A program made the translations under genes and the position numbers. From Primula veris (taxonomy: Eukaryota; Streptophyta; Magnoliopsida; Ericales; Primulaceae), in the NCBI GenBank assembly GCA_963682055.1, contig OY821749.1:6684336-6748335 (forward strand): a stretch of DNA of 64,000 nt. Direction: 5' to 3'. The notes below the pieces were generated by a model. It searched no databases and was not told where the DNA came from. It saw only the letters and a list, made by a program, of their open reading frames with translations. Of this stretch, positions 1-12,602 are shown one piece after another. Each line of letters starts with the position of its first letter. Positions within the stretch are counted from its first letter, which is position 1.

Positions 1-39
1 GCAATGAAATTTGGCTAATCTTTAAACTGGTTTTCGCAG

Positions 40-3000
40 AATCTATTCAAGAAATGAATTCTTTGACAAGTCAGCAAGAATTAATATTAGCAGCTGAAGA
101 TCAAAATGATACAGTGGAACATGACCAGAACACGGTCAAAAATGTCCCTGATGGCGATAGTGGTGTGACAACAACAGGTATGGACAATGATTCTACCTCA
201 CCTACGCAAATTAACAAAGGAACCATCAGAAACACACAAAGTGGTTTTTGTTTGGATAGTACATTGAATAACAGTGATGCACATAGCAGTGCTTCCTTTG
301 AGGACGATTTGAAAAACGAGTCAGCTATTGATAGCATGTTAGTTGCTACTAATATTAGCAATGAGACACAGTCTGAGAAAGATAACGTCGAAAATTCTGA
401 TGATAGTCTGGTCACTGAAAAATCTGAACCATCAACTGTATCAGACGGGTCCCTTAATGATGCAAAACCTGTTCTCGATCACTACCAAGAGGGAGTTTCT
501 GACCTAGATTTTACAGAAAATTCTAATCCCTCTCCCTCTCTACCTTCCAATTCTTCTGTCGATGTTCCCACTGAACCTCTTGATGACTCAGATAAGCCAG
601 TGATGCCAGAGACATTAGAAACCCAAACTGCACTCGAAGCAACTGTAGTGTTGACTTCATCTGAGGTAGCTGGATCGGTTTTGGCAGAAGAAAATAGTAT
701 TTATGAAGACGAGTCAACAGGAGAAACATTAGATTCACCAGTGGAGTTTTCATCTCTAAATGAACAAGACACGGATAATTACTGTAGTATTATTAATAGT
801 AACGAATCAAACACTTACGGAAATTCGTTCTCGTCTGCTGGGATACCTGCTCCAGCATCGGTTTCTGCAGCTTTACAGGTCAGTCCGGGTAAAGTATTGG
901 TTCCTGCTGTGGTTGATCTTGTTCAGGGGCAAGCACTTTCAGCTCTTCAAGTTCTCAAGGTAGTTATTTTTATTTTATTTTTAAAAGGAACATCTTTTTT
1001 TAATGTTGGGATTATCTGGGTCTTATATTCTAGTTGTTAGGTCGTACCTTGTGAGAATTGCCGATTAAACATTACTAAACAAAGGAAAGCAGAAGAATCG
1101 AGTTTTTTTTTTTGTTTTTTTTGAAAAAAAGGATCTAATGATTTCATTCCTACCCCCATGATTAGAACCCACAGCCTCCAAGTTCAGTTATGGCCACTAG
1201 GCTAACCCTAATGGTTAGCAGAAGTTGAGATTATTTTGCTTTTCTTTTGCCTGATTAGATTTTATATTGATGAGAAGTTGTGCTTTTGCTATTGCTCAAG
1301 TATAGTAAATTGGTAATGAAGGCTACTAGGATTGAACACCGTCCAATCACGAAAAGGTCTCGTGGTTTAAACCCAAGCAAGATAATTGTATTAATATCAG
1401 TGGAACCTGCTCTAAAAGATTGTTTAGCATGTTAAGAGGGATGGCGATAGTCTGTGATAACTTCAAGATCCTAGTCAGAAATTTAAGATAAGTAACAGAC
1501 TATTGTGGAAAACCAATATAATATTGAGAAAGAATTGCTATTAGAAAACACTGGACAAAGAAAGAAAGAAAGATTTTAAGGTGATTGAACAGCTGAACTT
1601 GGGGGACAGATTACCCCCACTTATTTATCATTAGCAATGGTTTTGTTCGTTGATCCATTAATGAATTTTTTACGAATTGTCTCAATAATGTGGTTTTTAC
1701 TTTTTTTCAGGTTATGGAGGGTGAGGTTCAGCCAGGTGACTTGTGTACTCGACGAGAATATGCACGCTGGTTACTATCTGCCAGCAGCACTCTATCAAGG
1801 TATGAATGTGCCTCTTGTTTGCATATTTGGCGGTATTATCTTAGTAATTTAGAATGAATTTTTACCTTCTATTTCTTCAGGAATACTGCTTTTAAAGTCT
1901 ATCCTGCAATGTATATACAAAATGTCACTGAATTGGCATTCCATGATATAACACCAGAAGACCCCGATTTTCCATCTATTCAAGGTAAACATACAGCTTT
2001 TCTTTGGCAAGTTGTTATGTTTTTGTGTCAAAAGACCGTGCATATACTGCTTTGGTTTTTTTGGAGATTATTTATTCACATGTCTTAACAATTATTAGTT
2101 ATATTTCAGGCTTGGCAGAAGCTGGACTTATTTCCAGCAGGCTTTCCAGAAGAGATTTGGCTTCTAATGATGAAGACCAAAGTTTGCTCTCTTTTTTTCC
2201 AGAAAGGTGGGCTGCTTTGTCCTTTTCTCTTTTGGGTTCGTGGGAATCAAATCGTCCCAGTACATTTTTTTTACTTCTCATCTTCTATGCTTCTCCAGAC
2301 TTTTAAGTTGAATTAGCTGGAAAATTCATGATAAGTATCTTATTTATCCTCGTTTTCTTTATGTTGCTCGCATATTTTTTTGTAGCCCTCTATCTCGACA
2401 AGATCTTGTAACTTGGAAAATGGCACTAGAGAAAAGACAGCTTCCTGAAGCAGACAAGAAGGTTGGATTCATGTACCTTTACTATCATGTTATACTTATT
2501 CTGACATTAGAATATCACCTGATTGGTAAGAGTTTGGCATTTAAAATCATCTCTCTAATTGCAGGTATTGCACCAGCTTTCTGGTTTCCTAGACATTGAT
2601 AAGATCAACCCCGATGCATGGCCTGCACTTGTGGCTGATTTATCAGCCGGGGAAAATGGAATTACTGCACTTGCATTTGGTTAGTTTATTATCATATTCT
2701 TACTAAGGAATTAGAAAAATCACTTGCAAGTGTGTGACCAAGCATCAGCTTGTTACACGTTACCCTAATTTGCATTAAAAAGCTGAAGTGGTGAGTTTTG
2801 GGTCACTCGGATCCTTAATCTTGACTGACCCTTGCATTTATCATATTAAAATCCCTGTTTTACAAAAGCTTGTTTCCAATCGCCTTAAAACTTTTTACCT
2901 AGAGGCCCTTTATTGTGCTCCGACAGATGAAAACTTAAGCTTTTTCTAGTTTCATGAAAGCATAAACCATTATATTTGATTTAAATGACTAAAAAAGTTG

Positions 3001-5725
3001 TTATCTGCTTTTTCAATCATTCATCAAATATGTTTCTACTTTATTTTTTTAGCATAAACCTTGCTTTCATCTTATATTTGCATAATTTTTTGAGTTATGT
3101 GTTCTATTGCTTTTAAGTTTTGAACTTAAGAATAAGAATAATGAAATGTTCTGTTATTTTTATGAATGTAAGTTTAATCTTTTACAAAACTCATGATCTA
3201 CACTTCGCTGCTCACGTTTTTGAATCTCTTGCGCATTTTTAGGGTTTATGTTGCTTAATTTTCTTTTTGTTAAAAAAATTGTGGTAGGTTTCACGAGGTT
3301 GTTTCAACCACAGAAGCCAGTAACAAAAGCACAAGCTGCTATTGCTCTTGCAACTGGTGAGTATTCTGATATAGTATGTGAAGAATTAGCTCGTATAGAA
3401 GCTGAATCTATAGCCGAAAAGGCCGTATCTGCTCATACTGCTCTAGTAGCTCAGGTTGAAAAAGATGTAAACGCAACTTTTGAGCAGGAGTTGTTACTAG
3501 AAAGGGAAAAGGTCAATGCTGTCGCAAAGTTGGCCGAGGAAGCAAGTAGAGAATTGGAAAGATTGAGGGAGGAGAGAGAGAAAGAAGGTATCATCTTGAT
3601 GAAAGAACGAGCTGCTGTTGAATCAGAAATGGAGATTTTTTCAAAATTAAGGCATGAGGTGGAGAAGCAAATGGAGAGTCTTATAAGTAATAAAATTGAG
3701 ATAAGTTTTGAAAAAGAAAGACTTAGCAAGTTATCAAAAGAAGCGGAATTTGAAAACCAGGAGATCATTCGGTTACAATATCAGCTAGAGGTCGAGCGAA
3801 AAGCTTTGTCTATGGCCAGGTAAAAATTTAAAGCTTGCACATATGAGTTAATATAATGGAAATGGTAATGAAGATTTTTAAGACCATTTAGATGGGTTGG
3901 TATTTGGTAACAACATATTGTGTTGCCATTCTGTGAACTACTGGCCATGGTGCTTTAGCTACTTAGAAGAAAATTTGTTTATGTGACTATATGTTTATTG
4001 TTTGCCAATCATCTAGGGACTGCTTAGAGCAGCCACAGCTGAGCTTAGCTTAAAAACATGTGTCCAGCAGCTTCCCATTCAACACCTTAAAAGTTACAAA
4101 GCCCTTCAAATGCCACAATTATACGGAACCCCATATTGGTTTTGTAGAAAGTAAAAAATATTTTATTCCCATCCCTCTTATTTATTAGTTTAGATGTAGA
4201 AGTTTACTTAATTCAATTTGCCTTTCAATAAATGACCATAGACCTGGTTAGATACAATATTTGATTAAACTTGTATGCTTCAAATAGTAACGAGCAATTT
4301 CGACTTTTATATTTATGGATTGTTTTAGTGTTCACGGGGTAGTCAAATATCTTTGGATTATTATTTTTCATTTGACTGGTAATACCTACTTATTAAATAC
4401 TATTGTAATACGAAATATTCTAATATGATCTTTGGTTTATGCTAACTAGAAACGTTAATGTAAAACAAAATTAGGTGAGGCAAGAAAACTAGTAGAAAGT
4501 AATGAAAAACAATATATGAATAAAAATAGGGAACATTGTAGGGTTGCTAAAGTTTTGAGTATAAGTAAATTAAGAAGGTAAAGTAAATACAGTATTTTTA
4601 TTTTATTTTGAAAATAAGGAAAATGATGCCGAAGCTGGTGTGGCTGCTCTTAGATGACGATGATCATTTGATCATTTGACTAGATGACGATGGTCTCACC
4701 TTATAGCTGCACCCGAGTTTATTCAGTTTACACCTTTTGATACTGCTTGAATAACCTAATTGATTTGCGAAGTCCAATTTTCGCTTGGTTTTTCTGAAGC
4801 TAAAGTACTTTCCTCGCATGGTGTTAGTATATCTATATTTTTTTGGTTTAGCTTTGTGCTAAATGCTTTTTAAAATGGAATTCTAAAGAGTGTACATTCA
4901 CGACTTGTTTGGTTGCAGCTTAAGCACAACTTTGTTTTTGTCTGCTTAAAAAATAAAAACTGAGTTTCATTTGGGTGTTCAGCTTCAAATCTGTGTTTTA
5001 TGGCTTTTGACCATAATGAGCTCTAAAACCTTTAGGCCGGATAAACCAAGATTTCCTATGAAACTCAAAAAGTTCAACTTTTGTTTAATAGTTGCAATAA
5101 AACAATCCCTTAGTTCTGTTTTGTTAGATTAATAAATTTTGGGTATGAGAATTTATTGGATTCTTTAAATTGCTACCAGCTCAGATTGTCATCGTGATTT
5201 TACAAAACTGTGATTTTTCAATTGTTAACTAGGGCCTGGGCCGAAGATGAGGCCAAGCGAGCAAGAGAGCAAGCCAAAGTCCTTGAGGGAGCTAGAGAGA
5301 GATGGGAGAAACATGGCATCAAAGTAGTTGTCGACAATGACCTTAGAGAAGTGGAAAATGTTGGAGTCACATGGCTTGATGCCAGCACGCAATTTTCAGT
5401 CGATAACACCGTGAACAGAGCCGAAAATTTGACCGATAAGCTAAAGGCAATGGCGGCTGATGCCAATGGAAAGGCAAAAGCTACAATTTCTACAATAATT
5501 GAAAAAATACAATCTTGGATATCAGTATTAAAAGAATGGGCCTTGAAGCTAACTCGACAGGGGTTAGACTTAAAAAATGTCACTTTTTCGAAGATGAGTA
5601 GTTCGTTCGAAGAATTGCAACATACTTCAGCAGGATATACTCTCTCTGTCAAGGAAGGAGTGAAGAGGGTGGCAGAAGACTGCAAAGAAGGGGTTGAGAG
5701 GCTGAGTCAGAAGTTTAAGACATAA
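40..5725 (+). CDS. SLH-domain protein, chloroplast-type (3' part of gene)
   Basis: Eight exons by splice sites and frame: 40-959, 1711-1799, 1881-1984, 2110-2206, 2386-2461, 2565-2679, 3288-3819, 5233-5725 (stop TAA). The window opens in an intron (acceptor GCAG at 36-39), so the start codon and N-terminal targeting region are missing; ATG 54 is internal. The phases of all eight exons agree, giving about 808 codons. The first exon is acidic and Ser/Thr-rich, probably disordered. Exons 2-7 carry an S-layer-homology region: a PGDLCTRREYARWL block, then a DITPEDPDFPSIQGLAEAGL repeat, then an AFGFTRLFQPQKPVTKAQA repeat. Exons 7-8 form a long charged coiled coil (Glu/Lys/Arg-rich from about 3400 to 3820) and end in an amphipathic tail. 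Arabidopsis At5g23890 and At5g52410 have this order. Molecular function is not established; organelle-envelope location is known only for homologues. Intron 7 (3820-5232) holds no recognisable gene. Confidence 0.88.
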
Positions 5726-6683
5726 TAACTCTTGAGAATATGTATATCAATCAAATTTAAGATATTAGCTACCATGAGAGTTGTTTTCTTCTCTCTTCCC
5801 CCTTTGTAGATTTTATGTATTTGAGGTTCTTTGGACTAATAGTAATTGTTATTGATGTAAAATAAGCAGCAGCCTTCAACCAATTGTAGTTGATGGTTTA
5901 CTCATGTTATCAAAGGGTATAGAGATACATGTAAGGTTCAGTTTTTTTGTTTTCTTAGTTTTTCGTTTTTCCTGATACATGCGACTATGAATTGTCTATA
6001 CAGCAATTGGTTGCATCTACTATAAATCGAAACACCTTGAAACATATGTACAAATCTAACTTAGCTCACGGCACATCTAAAAGCGCACGATTCTCGAAAT
6101 AGCAAAATCCTAGTCACTTGCCTCACTTCAATGCCAATACTAGATTACAGTTTCAAGATGACAAATTCTGTGAGATGTACTAAATCAGCAGGAAGACTCT
6201 AATTCTAACAATTTTTTGCAATATGGCACCAAGGATAAAAGATAATGGATGCATCAAGACCAAAAGACTACACTGGATACGAAGATAGAACAATAAATCT
6301 GAACAGAGGTTAAATATAGAGTTTCTCATGTTTTTCTTGTCAATACTGATTAGATATAAAGGTAAATCAATATTAGTTAATGATATTATATAAGAATACT
6401 AATAATAAATATAAGTAAATAATACCATAATCCAAGAGAAATGAAGAGAAACCAAGCAAATTTCTGAGCACAACATCGTAAACCATAAATTTCTTTTGAT
6501 TGCAACACAACGGTGAAATTGAACAGCAAGGTTTTCTCAACATCGACTTAAATAGTTCTAAAGGTTCAACTTAGGAAACAAAAACTTGATAAAAAAAAGG
6601 CGAACAGTAAACTGAATTGTGAGTACAAGATTGTCTAGTAAGATTCCACGGGAAAAGAAGTCGGAAGCTAGTATATTAAATCT
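5726..6683. other. Convergent intergenic region, 3' UTRs
   Basis: AT-rich spacer between the tail-to-tail SLH gene (+) and RPL36 (-). It should contain both 3' UTRs and polyadenylation sites. I see no ORF, RNA gene or transposon terminus in it. Confidence 0.5.
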
Positions 6684-8749
6684 TCACTTTTTCTTCTCAC
6701 CACCTCCAGTAGCCCTGTACAATAGCCATTTTACAATGGTCAATGAGAAATTATCATAACATAGTCAAAACATACAAATAGTGATTAAAAAAACCCAACA
6801 GCTTTGAATACATAATTTACTAAAAAGCCAACCATGCCATATGATTCTAGCGGCTCTCAAAGTGAGTTTTTTCAGATTTCAACTGCTCTTTATAATAGCG
6901 GGTTTGTTTGTTGCTCTTTAGACAATAAATTAGCAAAACAAAGGACAAAGATACATGCAATTGCAAATAGCAAAACATAGTATAAAACTTCTATTCCACC
7001 ATTTCAAATTCATACGAATTTATGTAATAGTAATTTTTGAGATACAATATTAGTAGCTTGCTTTTGAAGCTAATTTTAAAATTTTCCCTTTTTAAACTTT
7101 TCCCCTCGTAGTTTCAGTCAACCATGAAGGGCTATGTCATTAATTACTGAAATTTCAATTTGCCGTTTTGGCAATGGATATCAACAAAATAAACATTTCA
7201 ATATATAACAGAGGGAGCAGTAATTTTTCAGGCCAAAATATAAAAAAAAATTAAGCTCGTAACCTGGACAACCAAGTGCTACACAGCTTATTAGCATGAA
7301 GATACATGTAAACAATTCATGTGGCTATGTGTACCTAAAACAAATATGGCATGAAGATCTACCTAAAACAATTCATGTGGCTATGTGTACAAAACATCAC
7401 CCTTCATACAATTAAACATAGAAGTGTATCCAATCAAACACGTAGATAGGTTGTTTAATATAAATGTATTTCCTTAAATCATTAGCAAGTGAAGAAAGGA
7501 AAATAACCTCATCTTGCGGAGGACATTGGACATCTCCTCTCTCTTCCTCTTAGCCCTCTTGTGAGTGCCCAACTTCCTCTTAGCAACCTTCAATGCACGC
7601 TTATCCTTACCAACTTTGAGAAGCTCAGTGATTCTCTTCTCGTATGGTGCAAACCCAGCAACCTCTCTGATCAGAGACCTCACAAAAAGGGTCCTCTTGC
7701 TTTTTTTCTAAACCACATTCAAATAAACACAAGAAGTTCACTTAACCATTTTAAATCACTTTGTTAAAAGCATATTATGATATTATCTGTCTAATGAGAA
7801 ACAAGATAGCGATATTAAAATCCAATTGAGACCAAGGATTAACGAGGTTCATCGGCTTTAAAGAGTGGATCCCTGGGCTGTTCATTAAATGGACCACTAA
7901 GAAAGTTTATATAGAAATACCCATGTGCAGAGCTACATTTATACAATCACTTAAAAGTTCACAATTCCCATAAACATTCTCTCCGAAACTTCAGTTCCCA
8001 ACTATCATCATTACTCTCTTCACCAAAGAAAAAAAACATTACTCTCTTTCATCTTGCCGAAAGATCCAAATCCATTTTCTATCAGCCAATTGATACACTA
8101 CATTTATAATTCGATTTGGTTTATAGGATAATTTTTGGTAATTTCAATGATTTATTTCAGCTTCATTTTAAGGGTATGCATAAACAGCGCTCTTTCTTCA
8201 CTTCAAAATGAAAACAGCTCTTTTTCTGTTTCAAAATAAATAAAGCTCTTTTTTGTGCGAGTTCTGGTTCATCATGGCAGTGTACATTTTGAAAGTTTCA
8301 ACTAATGTATACATAAGGCACTGATAAAAAACATTGTAAAAAGAGGGGGGCGAACAACAATGTCGAAACTTAAAAGAAAATTTTGTGGTTCCAAAGAATG
8401 ATGGACATGGACTAACATAATGGGATGTATTCTGTTAAAACATTCTGTTAATTCAAAACATAACCAGTTGATTTGCAAATCAGTAAAAGCGAAATTATCT
8501 CAACTGTGGATCTAATGCACAGAACAGCGGAGATTTGCATGGATAAAGCTAGGTCAGAGGATTGTGTAAAACATTATCTTCTTGGGGTTGACAAGTAACA
8601 AGCTATATAGAAGTCAGTTTAAAGAAAAGGGTAGAGATTGAACTAACCCCTTTCCTAACAGATGGTTTGGGAGCTAATTCCTTCTTGGTCACAATATGAC
8701 CTTTGTTTAGCCCAACAAAGAGACCAGTACTCGGCGGTTTCGGAGCCAT
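6684..8749 (-). CDS. RPL36: 60S ribosomal protein eL36 (RPL36)
   Basis: Structural protein of the cytosolic large ribosomal subunit. Three coding exons on the minus strand: 8749-8648 (ATG at 8749), 7707-7508 and 6714-6684 (TGA). The exons sum to 333 bases, or 110 residues, the usual length for plant eL36. The first exon gives [20 protein letters not shown] and ends in a basic KPSVRKG stretch. The second gives [18 protein letters not shown], then the highly conserved [20 protein letters not shown] and a Lys/Arg-rich RNA-binding tail. The third adds ATGGGEKKK. Splice sites are GT-AG. The coding exons are preceded by a 1.7-kb leader intron (8753-10489) and a non-coding first exon. No disruption is visible, so the gene looks functional. 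Confidence 0.95.
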
Positions 8750-9346
8750 AACCTGTTTCAATTACAGGCCAGAATTTCATTCTTTCAAAACAAATATATA
8801 GGACTGTAACATAAAATTGGATGGTAGAGAGTGCTACAAGAGCAAAAAAATATTTAATCAAACACTGATGAATGAACATATTATCTGTTGTAGTGACTAA
8901 AAGATTATATACATATAAAATACTCATACTAACAGAATCGGTTAAACATGTCTATAAATGAACTTCAATGAAAAGATGAAGTAACAATAACAAGCACATA
9001 ATGCATCAAAACATTTGGATTAAAGCGCCAGTACTGCTTAGAAAAGATAAGACTTTACACAATTGATCATCACTTATTTTCAGTGATTGAGTCATTCAAA
9101 AGTGATGAAAACTCTATATTTTCAATAGCAACAAAATGCTACCAATAACTTATTCCAGATGATAGTACCCCCTACAGGGAATCAACATTAATCTAATACA
9201 GAACCTAATTATCAACTTTAAAATAGAGAAACTAAAAAAACCAACATTCATACAAATCTTAACTCAGTATTGTCATAGCTAGAACAAACTACTACGCATA
9301 AATGTAATTGACTATATAGATGGACTGGAATGTATACACGATCAGG

Positions 9347-10489
9347 CGAGTCATGGACACGATTAAAATGTTAATCTCTCAGTTAACGAAATAAAATAAT
9401 TGAAATTTGTTCTTAAGCTTTAGCTGTTTCTAATCCTAATTTCTCAACAACACGATCGTACAGAAACTACGATACCCATAAAAGGGCAATCTCAAATATA
9501 AATAATCCAAAATGTAAAAGAGGCCAAAAAAAATTGCACAACATGAGCAAACTTCAGTTCAATTATTGGCAACAAAACGCTATAACTCATTTTCAACAGA
9601 TAGTTAAAGAATCAATAAAAAGTCATTAGCTTTAACAAGTGAACAGTGAAACTAACATCAACCAACTACACCGAATACAAATGCACAAATTACTGAATAG
9701 GTTTGTGGGAATCATTAAAAATGTAATCTTTTAAAGACCTCAGTGTGCCTAAAATTTTAAAATGATTGGATAATTATTGCAGAACAGGTGCAAAGTTTAG
9801 TTCAATTATTGGCAACAAAAGGCTATAACACATTTTTCAAGAGAAATACTTAAAGAATCAACAAAACTCATTAACATTAACAAGTAAAACTAGCATTTAC
9901 CAATTACACAAATACAAATGCACAAATTACAAAACGGCATTGTGGGTAACAATAAAAATGTAATCTTTTAAAGAGCTCAATGAACCTAAAGTTATAAAAT
10001 GATAGAATAACTATTTCAGTACATTAAATGGGTACCATTAGTAAAATGGCCAAAATGGGTATGATGAAAACATTAATATTGTTATTTTTTACAAGATATC
10101 GCCTTATAAATTTTTTAAATCATTGTACAGTAAACCCAATATTACAAATCCACAAATAATAAGTAAAACTAACATTGACCAATTATACTGAATTCAAATC
10201 CACAAATTACTTAAAGATTACATTGTGGGAAACAATAAAAATGTAATCTTTTAAAGAGCTCAATGAACCTAAAGCTATAAAATGATAGAATAACTATTTC
10301 AGTACATTAAATGGGTACCATTAGTAAAATGGCGAAAATGGGTAATGATGAGAACATTAATATTGTTATTTTTTACAACAACAAAAAAAAACTAACTAAA
10401 TACTGTATGATGAAACAGGTTAAAAGAGATGGAAAATGGGTTTAAACTTAAAAGCATCAAAATAAGAAAGATTATAGATATTAACAAAC
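9347..10489 (-). repeat. RPL36 leader intron with internal tandem copies
   Basis: The 5'-UTR intron of RPL36 contains a roughly 240-330 bp unit in about three degenerate tandem copies, beginning near 9545, 9787 and 10160. Recognisable anchors are CAATTATTGGCAACAAAA, AATGTAATCTTTTAAAGA and TGGGTACCATTAGTAAAATG. The block from about 9347 to 10580 is homologous to 50320-51072 in front of NAA30, where only one copy of the unit is present. A segment at about 10092-10150 (AAGATATCGCCTTATAAATT and following) is inserted between copies 2 and 3; a relative of it lies at 51361-51445. Confidence 0.75.
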
Positions 10490-10563
10490 CTTTCATTCAA
10501 CGGCGATGAGAGAGAAAGAGAGAGAGCTGAGGCTGAGTAGGGTTTTCTAAGCTTGTATTTATA
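10490..10563 (-). promoter_or_regulatory. RPL36 core promoter, telo-box and non-coding exon 1
   Basis: Read on the minus strand: a TATA box TATAAATA (10563-10556), then a telo-box AAACCCTA (10545-10538), then a CT-rich leader and a splice donor AG|GTTTGT at 10490/10489. Telo-box plus CT-rich leader is typical of plant ribosomal-protein promoters. The transcription start is inferred to fall about 10530-10540. Confidence 0.75.
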
Positions 10564-10583
10564 TGACATGTATTGGTCATTTT

Positions 10584-12206
10584 TATAAGTACTTCAAACT
10601 AGCGTTACATCATAATTTTGGTTCCTAAACTACGGATGCATTTTTGCTGCTTAAACGGGAGTCTGCCGATTTTTTTTTTTTTTTTTTTTTAAATAATGTA
10701 ATTTCTTTTTTGTTATATTTTTTTTTTAATGTTTTGTTAGAATCAAGATGTGTCACATACTAAAAACTTAACACATATTAATAAAATCAAAAATATATAT
10801 CCTAAAATTAATTTAAAATTAAAACTAAAAAATACTAAAAACATAAATCATGTTAATGATCTTAAAAATATCTATCCTAAAATTAATTTAAAATTAAAAC
10901 TAAAAAATATTATTAGTTGGCACACCACAAATAATAGTGTATTTTGGAATGAATATCCAACTATTAACACTATCGTGAATCTAATACACTATTATTTTGG
11001 TTATGATACATGCTAAAAATCTAATACTTATTAATAAACCCAAAAATATAGTAAATTGATCCAATTGAGATAGTATTTTGCTGTATTGAAAATTCAAGAC
11101 ATTCAGGCCAACCAAATCTTATCCCTAGACTACCGGTAAAACTACGCTTTAAGTGTCATGTCCACTCATTTCAAAAAAAAAAGTGTCATGTCCAATGTTT
11201 TAAGACAAAAATTTGGTTGTGTATACCGTTTAATTCCGCTTAATCAATAATGTATCTAATTTTTTTAATCTTTATTATCTCGTCTAATTTGTTAGACTTT
11301 TAATTTTTATCTACCGTATAAACGTGTTTTTTAAAACGCTGATCATGTCACATGCGTATGAAAGTTTTTAAAAATACGATTTAGTTTATTGAGAATAAAT
11401 ATTGAGTTTTCAAATTATTAATTACATTTGATTTAGTGTACTGTTTTTAACAAACATATATATATATATGCAAGGATAAACAAATATTTTACATAACAAA
11501 CATATACAAACTTTGTTTACACATTTAAGAAATACAATATGTCATACCCAGATGTTGTGCAGTGGCTCTCGTTGACGCGTAAGTGTTTTCACGTAAGAGA
11601 GCTCCGAAAGAGTACGAATGATGTACTGATATAAATCTGGACGGTTTGAGGTTGAGTCTACTATCAATTTGGTTGCAATTCTTACGAATTCTAGAATTTT
11701 AGTTGGAGAATGCGGTTTCTTTTTCTAAATCTCAACTATTTTATAATAACTAAACTAATTAATTTTCATAATAGTAACAATGTCGTCAATCGTAACTCGT
11801 TTATATTTAGAAAATTTCAATTATATTTTTTTATTAAATGTGCATTTCTTACTATTAATATTAGAGCAAATTAGGGCAAATTATTGTAACTAGCATTTTT
11901 GGGCCAATTTGTTAATTTTTATTAATTGTTCGGTTATGATGAATTGTTTAATTATATTGACTCCAATTTTCTCAATTTGATATTAGAGCAAATTAAGGTA
12001 AATTGTTGTAAATAGCATTTTTGGGCAAATTTGTTAGTTTTTGTTAATTGTTAGGTTATGATGAATTGTTTAATTTGGGTAGATTAGAGCTGATTGGTTG
12101 ATTTGGACAACTTATCAATAATTGGGTCATTTATTGTTTAAATACAATTTTGCGTATAGGTTACGATGAATCTTCTAGACAAAGAGACGGTTCCTTTAAA
12201 GATGGT
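10584..12206. other. AT-rich intergenic sequence
   Basis: Contains a poly-T run near 10670-10690, a short tandem duplication around 10788-10910 (anchor CCTAAAATTAATTTAAAATT) and a (TA)n run near 11458-11468. ORFs here are low-complexity and unsupported. The last part (about 11785-12070) is a dispersed repeat listed separately. Confidence 0.5.
11785..12070. repeat. Dispersed repeat, copy A (shared with 58225-58550)
   Basis: Begins near GTCAATCGTAACTC and contains two degenerate tandem copies of a unit anchored by TTGTAACTAGCATTTTTGGG and TATGATGAATTGTTTAATT. The same arrangement occurs at 58225-58550 in the same orientation. It lies directly before the PMD relic, so it may be a remnant of one degraded transposon family. 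Confidence 0.65.
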
Positions 12207-12590
12207 GTGTTATACGATCAAACTAACCACCGCTCTACAAAAGTTTGAAATACGAATGATATACAGAAGTGTTGTTAGAATATATAACCATGGATTTCGT
12301 GGTTCTCAACACCCCTCAAATTTTACCGTATAGATCTAGCGTTGATTATAATTTTATTGGATAAATGGCTTGATGAAACTCATATTTTTCACTTTAATAC
12401 TGGTGAAATGATGATAACTCTTCAAGATGTAGAGTTATTGCTTGGCACGTATTACACGGATATGATGTTATCCGTTATGAGATAAGGATGTCAAGAAATA
12501 CTAAGTTAAATATAATCCAGGATTTGATAGGTATTAGGCCAGATGCATTTAAACCTCCGTCATCTAAATTGTGTCAAAGACTGATCAAAG
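12207..12590 (+). pseudogene. Plant mobile domain (PMD/MAIN-like) relic
   Basis: Degraded plant mobile domain sequence on the plus strand. From 12207 the frame reads VLYDQTNHRSTKV then a stop, matching the N-terminal motif of MAIN/MAIL proteins. After further stops, about 12339-12485 reads DKWLDETHIFHFNTGEMMIT followed by LQDVELLLG, the core PMD motif. From about 12488 another frame reads DLIGIRPDAF, comparable with SLLGVRPAD of the intact PMD gene at 24726-27074. Several stops and at least one frameshift rule out a functional product. The relic ends where the fold-back element begins. PMD genes are known both as host genes (MAIN, MAIL) and as transposon cargo; the latter is more likely here. 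Confidence 0.7.
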
Positions 12591-12602
12591 CTCAAAGTCA
12601 AA

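Noticed and set aside
1141..1210. tRNA-like or SINE-like string in intron 1 of the SLH gene
   Set aside because: It shows repeat-like words but no complete A and B boxes or cloverleaf that I can support.
10750..11016. 88-codon Lys/Asn/Ile-rich ORF
   Set aside because: Low-complexity product of a tandem AT-rich repeat.
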